The notes beneath the pieces are model-generated. The model searched no databases. It was not told where the DNA came from and saw nothing but the letters and a program-made list of their open reading frames with translations. From NCBI GenBank assembly GCA_964383905.1, contig CAYLJO010000132.1:1-17020 (forward strand): DNA of 17,020 bases. Reading direction: 5' to 3'. The stretch's first letter is position 1; every line of letters starts with the position of its first letter. The position numbers were made by a program, and so were the translations under genes. Below are positions 8,339 through 15,651 of the stretch, piece by piece. The stretch is from CAYLJO01 sp964383905. Lineage in GTDB: Bacteria > Acidobacteriota > Blastocatellia > Pyrinomonadales > Pyrinomonadaceae.

Positions 8339-10543
8339 GTGCTATTTTTACCGCGCTTCTACCAGGTTGTGACAACCTTGACGACAAATAACCTTCCGAA
8401 TATCCGATTGCTGCTGCTCTGCGCCGTGGGCGCGGCTCTCCTCGTGGGTGGTTCGATCGGTTCAAGAGAATCGGCGGCCCAGGCCGGGGGTCGGCCCGTT
8501 TTGGTGAGCGCGGCGAGTTCTACGCGAGCCATCGCTTTTGATGCTGTCCTGCACAGTAAAGAGCCTTTTTCGCTCGTCAGTCCCGTTGTGTGGGGCTCGG
8601 ATAACCGCACGCGAATCATGCTGTTCGCGATGAACCTGCGGCTCGAGGCAGGCGAGACGGCCTCGGCCGTGACGGCTCAGGCCGAAGATGAATCGCATCG
8701 CGTCTACCCCTTGACGGTTGAGTCTGTCGCAACCGTACCGGACCAGGACTGGGTGAGTTCGGTAGTCGTGAGGCTCAGTAACGACCTCAGTGATGTCGGA
8801 GATGTATTGGTCGGTGTTAACTATCACGGGCTTGCCAGCAACCGCGTGCGCGTCGGCATCGGGCATGTCGGCGGGGGCCCCCTTGATGATCCTGGTTCGG
8901 TCCCGACCCCGGGGTCGGCCGCGCTCGCGGCGGCGGCCTCGGCCGCCGGGGGGTCGCAAAATCCGGCGACGGCAGGAAATCTGACCCCGGATGACGTGCG
9001 CACCATCATCGCTCAGGCCGTCTCGGCCGCGGCTCAAATCAACCACCCGGTGACCGTCGCGGTTGTTGACCACGAGGGGAATGTGCTGGGCGTTTTCGCC
9101 ATGACGGGCGCGCCCGCGACGACACAGATCCGCGGAGGGGGTGCCCTGGGGAGAGGTCTGGAAGGCGCGGTCGTTCCGGCGTCTTTGGCCGCAATTTCGA
9201 AGGCCGGCACCGCCGCGTTCTTTAGCACAACCGGCAATGCGTTCACGACGAGGACGGCCGGTTTTATTATCCAGGAGCATTTCCCGCCGGCCGTGAACTT
9301 CCAGTCGAGTGGTCCCTTGTTCGGGGTGCAGTTCTCATCGCTGCCCTGCTCCGACATTAAGAGGCCCGTGCTTCCTCTCGGCCTGGCCGCCGATCCCGGC
9401 AGCGCGCCGATCTACAAGAATGGTGTCGCCGCAGGGGGTGTGGGAATCGAGGGGGACGGGCTCTATGGAGTTGTGAAAGATCCGACGATCATCGATAAGC
9501 CCTTCGAAGAGGCCATTGCGGTCGCCGCAGAGCGAGGGTTTGAGCCGCCGCCGCTCATTCGTGGTGACAATATTCTGGTCAACGGCATTCGCCTCGCCTA
9601 CCTCAACGTCAGCTCGGCGGAAGCGCCTCATCCGCCCACGTTGGCCTTCACCAATCTAGCCGGCCAGGTCGATCCGAAATTCCCGATTCAGGGCGCTCAA
9701 CCCTCGGCCTTCGTGCCCGCCACTGTGGGCGGCATCACGGGTGAAGTCGATGCGCGATTCTTCCCGTTTATCGGTAGCCCGTCCACCTCCCCGAACGCCT
9801 TGACCGCGGCCGACGTGCAGACGATCATCGCTCAGGGCGCGCAGCAGGCTAACATCACCCGTGCCGCGATCCGCCAACCACTGGGCAGCAACGCCCGGGT
9901 GAGCCTTACCGTAGTCGACCGCGAGGGTCGCGTGCTCGGTATTTTCCGCACTTCCGATGCGCCCGTCTTCGGCTTCGATGTTTCAGCGCAGAAGGCTCGC
10001 ACGGCGGCGTTCAACTCGAACCCTAATGCCGCAGTTTTATACCGCAGCGCCGGACTCGGCGTCTATGTGGATCGGGCCGCGGCCGACGGGCTCAAGCTTG
10101 ATGGCTCTGTCGCTTTCAGCGATCGTGCCGGCGGATTCCTCCATCGCCCCTTCTTCCCTGACGGGATCGATAACACCCCGGCCGGTCCATTCAGCACCCC
10201 TCTTAGTGAGTGGAGCATCTTCAACGTCGGACTTCAACTCGATCTGATCAAAGCAAATTTTCTTGCTGCCGTCGGCAATTATCCGAATCCGACCCCTCCC
10301 TGCTCGGCGATCCCGAACGCGCCTAACGGCATTCAAATCTTTCCGGGTAGCGTTCCTTTGTACAAGAATGGCGAACTGGTCGGCGCGATCGGCATCAGCG
10401 GTGATGGCGTCGACCAGGATGACATTATCGCTGCCGCGGGAAGCCGCGGATACGAAGCGCCTGCGGCTATCCGGGCGGATCAAGTATTCGTCCGTGGCGT
10501 CAGGCTCCCCTACGTCAAGTTCCCGCGGAGCCCCGACCTCTAA
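8339..10543 (+). CDS. Secreted protein with two HbpS/GlcG (heme-degrading-type) domains
   Basis: The protein has 734 residues from the GTG at 8339. GTG at 8369 or TTG at 8378 are alternative starts, and none has a clear ribosome site. The signal peptide is NIRLLLLCAVGAALL followed by AAQA (ends near residue 49). Residues about 55-175 look like a beta-sandwich of unknown type. A low-complexity Gly/Ala/Pro linker follows. Two copies of the HbpS/GlcG fold begin at about 215 (LTPDDVRTIIAQA, VTVAVVDHEGNVLGVF) and 488 (LTAADVQTIIAQG, VSLTVVDREGRVLGIF). Each ends with YKNG, G(V/A)(V/I)GI-GDG and a (L/Y)VNG/VRG-VRLPY-like strand. Each copy has one matching cysteine (C337, C655). HbpS homologues bind heme or act in redox sensing; activity here is unproven. 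It is 73 bases after the cytochrome, with a small hairpin (8303-8322) between. Confidence 0.85.
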   Translation: MLFLPRFYQVVTTLTTNNLPNIRLLLLCAVGAALLVGGSIGSRESAAQAGGRPVLVSAASSTRAIAFDAVLHSKEPFSLVSPVVWGSDNRTRIMLFAMNLRLEAGETASAVTAQAEDESHRVYPLTVESVATVPDQDWVSSVVVRLSNDLSDVGDVLVGVNYHGLASNRVRVGIGHVGGGPLDDPGSVPTPGSAALAAAASAAGGSQNPATAGNLTPDDVRTIIAQAVSAAAQINHPVTVAVVDHEGNVLGVFAMTGAPATTQIRGGGALGRGLEGAVVPASLAAISKAGTAAFFSTTGNAFTTRTAGFIIQEHFPPAVNFQSSGPLFGVQFSSLPCSDIKRPVLPLGLAADPGSAPIYKNGVAAGGVGIEGDGLYGVVKDPTIIDKPFEEAIAVAAERGFEPPPLIRGDNILVNGIRLAYLNVSSAEAPHPPTLAFTNLAGQVDPKFPIQGAQPSAFVPATVGGITGEVDARFFPFIGSPSTSPNALTAADVQTIIAQGAQQANITRAAIRQPLGSNARVSLTVVDREGRVLGIFRTSDAPVFGFDVSAQKARTAAFNSNPNAAVLYRSAGLGVYVDRAAADGLKLDGSVAFSDRAGGFLHRPFFPDGIDNTPAGPFSTPLSEWSIFNVGLQLDLIKANFLAAVGNYPNPTPPCSAIPNAPNGIQIFPGSVPLYKNGELVGAIGISGDGVDQDDIIAAAGSRGYEAPAAIRADQVFVRGVRLPYVKFPRSPDL

Positions 10544-10569
10544 GGGTGGAAGTAAGGGTGACACTCCGC

Positions 10570-10639
10570 CCGCATTAAAATGCGGCGGCTTCTCGCGCCG
10601 TGCATAGGGCGCGAGCTCCAGCGGAATGCGCTCTGGAGC
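10570..10639. terminator. Three consecutive hairpins after cluster A
   Basis: CCGCATT-AA-AATGCGG (10570-10585), CTCGCGCC-N8-GGCGCGAG (10592-10615) and GCTCCAG-N11-CTGGAGC (10615-10639) are perfect stems in a row, starting 27 bases after the HbpS-like gene stop. None is followed by a T-tract, so classic intrinsic termination is doubtful. They could stop or stabilise the cluster A transcript, or belong to the neighbouring endonuclease remnant. Confidence 0.4.
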
Positions 10640-10640
10640 C

Positions 10641-11123
10641 AATACCGATGGGCCGTGCCATTCAATTTTTTCACGCTTTCGAGCCAGATTGGGATATTCA
10701 CCTTCTGGATATAGGTATTGCGAAATGCAAGCGACTTGCCGATTACCGCTAATTTTCCATTGCCAAGCGTTATTGGTAAGGGTTAGCTTGCTTGGCTTGA
10801 TGCTGCACTCGCTTGAAAACGTTTGTTGTAGACGTGCAAGAAGTACCTTGCTTTGGCTAACAAGCGACCATACAAGGTACTGGGGCAAGTATCCAGCTCT
10901 TTCTGGCTTTGTCAGTTGCCAACCGAATACAACCCTCACTATCAAATAAGCCCCTGACGAAGTGGGGGTGCAGCGCCAACGGAATCCTGTCGAGAATATC
11001 ATTCGACTTTAACCCGATATTCACGAGCGGCAATGAAAACCTCTGGTTGGTGATTTGCAGTCGCATGCAATCAGCAACTCCGGTCTGGCTGTAGATATAC
11101 AGACCAATGAATCTTCGCCTCAC
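10641..11123 (-). pseudogene. Decayed LAGLIDADG homing endonuclease fragment
   Basis: Reading the minus strand, one frame (from 11123) carries LVNIGLKSNDILDRIP and then HPHFVRGLFDSEGCIR (core at 10926-10961), a good match to the second LAGLIDADG motif and the residues before it. Similarity then continues in another frame: GYLPQYLVWSLVSQSKVLLARLQQTF, WQWKISG, and a QYLYPEGEYPNLARK segment typical of the end of such domains. At least one frameshift therefore splits the domain. The N-terminal half with the first LAGLIDADG motif is missing; a G-rich stretch and the TPR gene lie where it should be. No intron, intein or host gene is seen around it. The lower end is approximate, because the second frame stays open into the antisense of the HbpS-like gene. 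Confidence 0.7.
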
Positions 11124-11140
11124 CGCTCGGTCTCAAGACC

Positions 11141-11166
11141 GGCGGCTGGCGGCGGGTTGGGGGGGG
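11141..11166 (+). other. G-rich tract with possible quadruplex
   Basis: A run of G blocks (GGCGGCTGGCGGCGGG, then TT and eight Gs) lies between the endonuclease remnant and the stop of the TPR gene. Four or more G runs are close enough to form a quadruplex. No function can be read from sequence. Confidence 0.3.
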
Positions 11167-11219
11167 TCAAAGCAGGAGGCCTGGGGCGCGGCCAACCTTG
11201 TCATTCTTGCCTCTGGCGT

Positions 11220-11987
11220 TTAGCGCGCTTGCGCACGTAGCGGGGCCAGCGCAGGGTTCGACGGGTTGACAGCCGCGAGGCGCGCGATGGCATCACGCGC
11301 GGTCACCTGATCGCCCTTCTGGAGTGAGGCGGCGGCGAGGTTCTGCAACGCCTTTTCATGCCTCGGATCAAGGGAGAGTGCCTTCCGGTACTCAGTAATG
11401 GCGCGATCATAGTTCGGCGGTGTCCGTTGATAATATGTATTACCGAGGTCGGTGCGCACGTCCGGATCGTTCGGTTGTTGAGAGAGAGCGCGCTCGTAGA
11501 ATGAGGCCGCTCCGCTAAAGTCGGCCGCGTCGTACCTCATATTGCCCAGCGCCGTGAGCGCGTCCACGTCCTTCGGCTTGACGGCCAGCGCGCGTTTCAA
11601 GTAAAACTCGACTTTGTCGTACTCCGTGAGTTGATAGAAGATCGCGGCGGCGGTCATCTGCGCGTCGTAATCAGCCGGATTCCGATCGGCGGCCTCCATG
11701 GCCACCTGTGCTTGCGCCGAGGATGCAACACCAAGGCTAGTATTGCCACCGTCCGCCCCGTTTGAGGTGCCGATATCCGGATGACCCGCCGGTAGCGCTC
11801 CCCCCGCCTCCGATGGATCCAGGGGCGGCGCTGGAGGAGGAGCCGAGAGAGCAGGGCTGGTCCTGACAGTTGGGACGGCGGATGAGGTGTGGGCGGTGGA
11901 ATTTGCCAAGAGAAAACCGACTACGAACCCGACAAAAAGACCGGCGGCGGCGAAGAATAGATTCCTGTTCAATAGATTTCTGATCAT
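11220..11987 (-). CDS. Membrane-anchored TPR protein, NrfG/CcmH-like
   Basis: 255 residues. One N-terminal membrane segment (about 11-29, FFAAAGLFVGFVVGFLLA) would hold the protein on the periplasmic face. A Pro/Ala/Ser-rich linker follows and contains LPAGHPDI (65-72), a motif I associate with TPR proteins linked to cytochrome c maturation. Residues about 105-244 make four tetratricopeptide repeats: DYDAQMTAAAIFYQL, DVDALTALGNMRYDA, DPDVRTDLGNTYYQR (with a two-residue insertion before PNYDRA) and EKALQNLAAASLQKG. TPR proteins of this kind present apocytochromes to the heme-attachment machinery, which fits a neighbourhood with 28 heme motifs, but generic protein-protein scaffolding is equally possible. 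It faces the opposite way to both cytochrome clusters and has its own promoter region. The ribosome site is weak. Confidence 0.8.
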   Translation of the reverse strand: MIRNLLNRNLFFAAAGLFVGFVVGFLLANSTAHTSSAVPTVRTSPALSAPPPAPPLDPSEAGGALPAGHPDIGTSNGADGGNTSLGVASSAQAQVAMEAADRNPADYDAQMTAAAIFYQLTEYDKVEFYLKRALAVKPKDVDALTALGNMRYDAADFSGAASFYERALSQQPNDPDVRTDLGNTYYQRTPPNYDRAITEYRKALSLDPRHEKALQNLAAASLQKGDQVTARDAIARLAAVNPSNPALAPLRAQAR

Positions 11988-12461
11988 GCGATATCGTCAC
12001 ATTCTTCATCTCAAAAGAGCATCGACCGGCAGATGTACCGCTATCAGCCTGCCTAAATAAGAAGGGACTCCGATTAGAGCTTCGGCCGCCTTGCTGATCT
12101 CCGGAAACAATCATAACACACAAGAGGAGGAGGAGGAGCAGGGGTGGGACCGGATGTTGCAACCCGTGCATGTGTTCCGTCAAAACCCTCGCGGGGGGGA
12201 CGGTCCTCCTGCTCTTGAGCCGACCGCCGGAAGCGCGCAGAGAGAGAGAGAGAGAGAGCACTAGCAAACGCGCTTTTAAGGAATTGCATACAAGGCTGAC
12301 AATGGTGATAGGCAGTTCTTTCGCGTGAGGCCCGCAGGCGCACCTCAAGACTCGGAGGGGCGCGCGTGTACTTGGTAGTTGATCGACGGCCGTCCTGGTT
12401 CCACCATCTATGGTGGGACTCCACCGGGCAGTTTCACGCCGCCGCCCCACCCGGCCGAGGT
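11988..12461. other. Intergenic region with simple-sequence runs and a small palindrome
   Basis: Divergent region between the TPR gene and cluster B. It holds (GAG)5 at 12124-12138, (AG)10 at 12239-12258 and a palindrome CCACCAT-CT-ATGGTGG at 12401-12416 that could be an operator. Minus-strand frames cross the region but show no recognisable protein and are biased by the simple repeats. Promoters for the TPR gene are expected here, but I cannot pin one down. Confidence 0.5.
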
Positions 12462-12560
12462 GTCCTCTGTCGATGCCCCGCATGATCTCACCGTCATGGC
12501 TTGATCCCCCTTGATCAATCACGAGGCGCATCGGCTCTTTAATGAAGGGTTCGGTAAAAA
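12462..12560. repeat. Long dispersed repeat, copy 2 (upstream of cluster B)
   Basis: Second copy of the repeat at 1322-1418, same orientation, ending 165 bases before the first gene of cluster B. The shared core includes TCGATGCCCCGCATGATCTC and the TTGATC-N4-TTGATC block. Differences are scattered, with one small length change near 12493. One G-to-A change (CGAGGC against CGGGGC) weakens the long stem seen in copy 1, which argues against a strictly conserved RNA fold. Confidence 0.75.
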
Positions 12561-12565
12561 AAGTC

Positions 12566-12592
12566 TTGAAAAGAGTCGGTAGGCTTGATAAT
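12566..12592 (+). promoter_or_regulatory. Candidate promoter for cluster B
   Basis: TTGAAA (12566-12571) and GATAAT (12587-12592) resemble -35 and -10 boxes with a short 15-base spacer. They lie six bases after the long repeat and about 135 bases before the ATG at 12726, so the repeat would sit just upstream of the -35. Consensus matching alone is weak evidence. Confidence 0.35.
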
Positions 12593-12725
12593 GTGTCAGC
12601 CCTATCCAACAGGCGGCAGTTCACGAATGACAATTCCGATGGCTTGCGACCGATGCTGCGTCAACCTCGCTCGCGGGCAAAGACCAGTCGATCTTCGATA
12701 AAGTTTGGTAAGTATCGCCACCAAG

Positions 12726-13550
12726 ATGAGTTTGAGAAAATCTATTACGCCCGTCATCGTGCCATTGTTGTTGTTGTGTCTGGCTGATCTATCCACCCCC
12801 AGAGCGCAGTCGACCGCGGCCTCGTCAAAGCCGACACCGTTTGGAGTAGTTAGATTGCGGGCCAGGCCCAAGGTAGGGGGCGCGGAGAAGAAGCTCGCCC
12901 GCAAGCGGTTTTTTCTCATCAAGGGGAGCCTGGAGGATAACAAGGGTCTCATCGAAGCGATGAATAACAGACCCTGGCTTTCACGTGACTGCTACTACCG
13001 GAGCAAAGGCGCAAGTTGCGCCTTAATAAACTGGCTCAAGGTCAACGACTGCGAGTCGGTTTACTGCCGCGCGATCGATCCCAAAGCCGATTTGCAGGGC
13101 CAGAACGCGGTGCCGGAGTTTCAGGCGGCTTACAATCAAGGCAAGGTCGAATTCAGGGAGGCGAACTTCGGTCGGCTCAACCTGCCTCTTGAATGGATCA
13201 CCGATAACTTACCGGAATGGGCCAGGACCGGCTTTTACAAGCAGAAGCAGGAGGCCGTCGCCTCCCTGATTCGGCAGGCGGAGGAGAGGTCGAAGAGTAA
13301 GGTGCTGTCGGTGATGACCGACCGAAACGGCACCGCGTACTTTACGGAGATTGAGCCGGGCACCTATATCATCTCCAACATCATTCCCAGCGAGACGGAG
13401 AAAGGCAGCATCCTATTGAACTGCGAGGTGAAGGTGCAGCCGGTCGATCTGGGCAGAGAGAAACCCTTTACCATGAATCAAGCTAATAAGAGGTGCGCGA
13501 TTGTCGAGAAGCCGCCGGACACCTGTGAAAAGAGTCAGCCTTGCAAGTGA
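12726..13550 (+). CDS. Secreted cysteine-rich protein of unknown function
   Basis: 274 residues from the ATG at 12726, which starts MSLRKS directly before a hydrophobic segment (VIVPLLLLCLADL) and a cleavage-like PRAQS. An in-frame TTG at 12705 would add seven residues. The mature protein has four cysteines in a compact block (DCYY, SCAL, DCES, YCRA) and four more near the end (NCEV, RCAI, TCEK, PCK), suggesting disulfides and not hemes, since no CXXCH is present. Near the C-terminus TDRNGTAYF followed by EPGTYIIS resembles a strand pair of carboxypeptidase-regulatory-like domains. I do not recognise the family. It is 18 bases upstream of the first nine-heme cytochrome, so it is very likely co-transcribed and may serve as a partner or assembly factor. 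Confidence 0.75.
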   Translation: MSLRKSITPVIVPLLLLCLADLSTPRAQSTAASSKPTPFGVVRLRARPKVGGAEKKLARKRFFLIKGSLEDNKGLIEAMNNRPWLSRDCYYRSKGASCALINWLKVNDCESVYCRAIDPKADLQGQNAVPEFQAAYNQGKVEFREANFGRLNLPLEWITDNLPEWARTGFYKQKQEAVASLIRQAEERSKSKVLSVMTDRNGTAYFTEIEPGTYIISNIIPSETEKGSILLNCEVKVQPVDLGREKPFTMNQANKRCAIVEKPPDTCEKSQPCK

Positions 13551-13568
13551 GGCCGACCGGAGCTTCGG

Positions 13569-14663
13569 ATGGTCAAAATGAGGGCCGGTTTCCTAACCTT
13601 GATAGCCTTCGCTCTTTTCGCTGGCTCGATATTCGTCTACCCGCGCCCGGCGCCAACGAGTACTGAGCCCGGCGGGTTTCAACAGCGTCCCGGCCAGCCT
13701 GGTCGGCGCCCGCCGAGTCGGAGGCCGAGAAGGCCGGTGCGCGATTATTCAAAATTCTCTCACGCCACCCCACGCGAGCACCGCCTCGCCTGCGACGCCT
13801 GTCACACGATTCCGACGGGCAACTGGCGCGCGGCTAGTGATTACCCTGACGTTACCGATTATCCGGACCACGACGCTTGCCTGAGGTGTCATCGCCAGCA
13901 ATTCTACAGCGGCGCAAGCCCTTCGATTTGCGCCGGCTGCCACACGCACGTCTCGCCCCGCGATGGGTCGCGCTTCCCCTTTCAAAAGGCGCGGGGGCCG
14001 CGCCAATTCCTCACCAAATTCCCGCACGATCTCCACCAAAATATCATCGCGGCCAATCCGTCCTCGCGGGAGACCAGCGGGGACCTCCCGTTGATGCGAA
14101 CTGCATTCGCAGGATCGGGCGCGTTTCAAGACGACAAAGAAAAGAGGTACACCAATTGCTCGATTTGTCACGTCACGGATCAGAAGGGGACTCAACCCCC
14201 TCCGCCCGGAGGATGGGTCGATTCATTTGCGCCGCCGGCGGGGACGTTCAAGACCGTGCCCACCAGTCACGCGTCCTGTTTCAATTGCCACTGGCAAAGT
14301 CAGGAGCCGACCCGAACAAACTGCGCCGGCTGTCATGAGCTCTCCGCCACCTACAGGCCGGTTGTCTGGCACAGGCGGATCTCGGCTAAGTTCACACATC
14401 TGCGTGAGCAGCACGTCTTAGAGTGCACCGCGTGCCATATCAACATCACCAAGGCAAGTACGTTGAGGGGATTACAGCCCGATGTCCCCATTACCTCGTG
14501 CGGTGAATGCCACCGGACATCGACGGACAAGAGTATCGTGACGATCGGGAGTGAGATGAATCAGAGGGCCAAAAATTCAGGCTTTATCTGCCTGAAATGC
14601 CATACCTCCGATGTCGGACGGCGCGCGGCGCCGCCCAGTCATGATGTGGTCTTAAACCCATAG
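13569..14663 (+). CDS. Nine-heme cytochrome c built of three c7-like modules (copy 1)
   Basis: 364 residues. The ATG has GGAG six bases upstream. An N-terminal hydrophobic segment (about 7-24) is a signal peptide or anchor, followed by a Pro/Arg-rich linker to about 57. Nine CXXCH motifs have their first Cys at 75, 104, 121, 197, 237, 252, 286, 311 and 341. F-x-H motifs stand before hemes 1, 4 and 7 (KFSH, KFPHDLH, KFTH), and a His precedes hemes 2 and 5 (DHDACLRCH, SHASCFNCH). This is the ligand layout of triheme c7 cytochromes with bis-His hemes, so the protein looks like three such modules in series. Its likely job is periplasmic or cell-surface electron transfer. The gene is 18 bases after the cysteine-rich protein and 22 bases before a paralogue. 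Heme count is certain; donor and acceptor are not. Confidence 0.92.
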   Translation: MVKMRAGFLTLIAFALFAGSIFVYPRPAPTSTEPGGFQQRPGQPGRRPPSRRPRRPVRDYSKFSHATPREHRLACDACHTIPTGNWRAASDYPDVTDYPDHDACLRCHRQQFYSGASPSICAGCHTHVSPRDGSRFPFQKARGPRQFLTKFPHDLHQNIIAANPSSRETSGDLPLMRTAFAGSGAFQDDKEKRYTNCSICHVTDQKGTQPPPPGGWVDSFAPPAGTFKTVPTSHASCFNCHWQSQEPTRTNCAGCHELSATYRPVVWHRRISAKFTHLREQHVLECTACHINITKASTLRGLQPDVPITSCGECHRTSTDKSIVTIGSEMNQRAKNSGFICLKCHTSDVGRRAAPPSHDVVLNP

Positions 14664-14685
14664 CAATGGATGGCGCGGGTATATA

Positions 14686-15609
14686 GTGAGCGCCGGAAAT
14701 GTCAGCATACCAGCCATGACTCCCCCTACGCCTATCGCTTCTGCCATCATGCGCCGCCGGTTTTCGCTGGCCGTCCTGATCCTCGGACTGTGCGGTTTTT
14801 TGCTTCTGGTCGGGACGTCTTCGAGGGTGACAGCCAGGCTGCAGCCGGCGCGGGAGGAGGGGGGGAGGGAGGGCCAGGAGCCCGACTATTCTAACTTCTC
14901 GCACTCCAGCCCGCGCCACTCTTCGGTTGAATGCGCGGCATGCCACCGCCGGGCGGATAACTCCCCGCAACCGAGTCTCCCGGGTCACTCGGCCTGCACC
15001 GGATGTCATCTCGCACAGTTTGTGACCCCCGCGATTCCGATGTGCGCCATTTGCCACACGGATCTGGAGTCTCCGCGTCCGCCAGTAAAAGCTTTTCCGC
15101 AAACCTTCAAAGAAGGCTTCAACATGAAGTTCGATCATGCGCAGCACAACAGCGGATCGGCTCGCCCCGACAAAGGCTGCCTGTTCTGTCACAGCAGCGC
15201 CGCGCGTCGCGGCGTCAAGTTATCCATCCCCGCCGGGTTATCCGCGCACAACCAATGCTACGTTTGCCACACGATGGAGGCGCGCTCGGGCGGGCGCGAT
15301 ATTGGGTTGTGCTCGACCTGCCACTCTCTGGCGCAATACAGCCGCACGTCGACCAACGCTCGCGCTTTTCGCGCTTTCTTCAGCCACGCTGATCACGGCG
15401 CGCGTCAGCGCCTGGGCTGCGCGGATTGTCACACCCCACGAGCCGGTCTCCCCCAGTCACGCCAGGTCAGCGCACCCCTCACCGCCGAGCATTTTGGCAC
15501 CGGGCGCGGCCAGAGTTGTATGAGCTGCCATAACGGGAGACGAGCTTTCGGCGATACCAGCTTTAGTGATTGCAAGCGCTGTCATAAGGCGCCGTCATTC
15601 CGTATGTGA
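14686..15609 (+). CDS. Nine-heme cytochrome c built of three c7-like modules (copy 2)
   Basis: 307 residues from the GTG at 14686. ATG at 14716 or at 14749 (MRRRFSLAVLILGL) are alternatives; the last gives the most typical signal peptide, but none has a clear ribosome site. Nine CXXCH motifs have their first Cys at 83, 104, 120, 165, 191, 209, 245, 278 and 296. F-x-H precedes hemes 1, 4 and 7 (NFSH, KFDHAQH, FFSH), and a His precedes hemes 2 and 5 (GHSACTGCH, AHNQCYVCH), as in the upstream gene. The opening DYSNFSHSSPRH matches DYSKFSHATPRE of copy 1. The two are therefore an old tandem duplication, with this copy about 57 residues shorter, mainly between hemes 3 and 5. It is the last gene of cluster B. 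Confidence 0.92.
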   Translation: MSAGNVSIPAMTPPTPIASAIMRRRFSLAVLILGLCGFLLLVGTSSRVTARLQPAREEGGREGQEPDYSNFSHSSPRHSSVECAACHRRADNSPQPSLPGHSACTGCHLAQFVTPAIPMCAICHTDLESPRPPVKAFPQTFKEGFNMKFDHAQHNSGSARPDKGCLFCHSSAARRGVKLSIPAGLSAHNQCYVCHTMEARSGGRDIGLCSTCHSLAQYSRTSTNARAFRAFFSHADHGARQRLGCADCHTPRAGLPQSRQVSAPLTAEHFGTGRGQSCMSCHNGRRAFGDTSFSDCKRCHKAPSFRM

Positions 15610-15651
15610 ATTTGAGCGACGGGAGTTCGTAATCGGTCAGTTATGGGAGCA

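Noticed and set aside
10037..10640. Continuation of the minus-strand endonuclease frame into the HbpS-like gene
   Set aside because: Below about 10640 this is antisense to a clear plus-strand gene and has no endonuclease-like residues, so it is an open shadow.
11737..12633. 298-codon minus-strand frame overlapping the TPR gene start and copy 2 of the repeat
   Set aside because: It overlaps the well-supported TPR gene in another frame and crosses simple repeats. The copy-1 equivalent is frame-disrupted and the differences between copies are not synonymous, so the repeat is unlikely to be coding.
10544..12725. CRISPR array or tRNA in the intergenic regions
   Set aside because: No regularly spaced direct repeats and no cloverleaf-like sequence were found there or elsewhere in the window.
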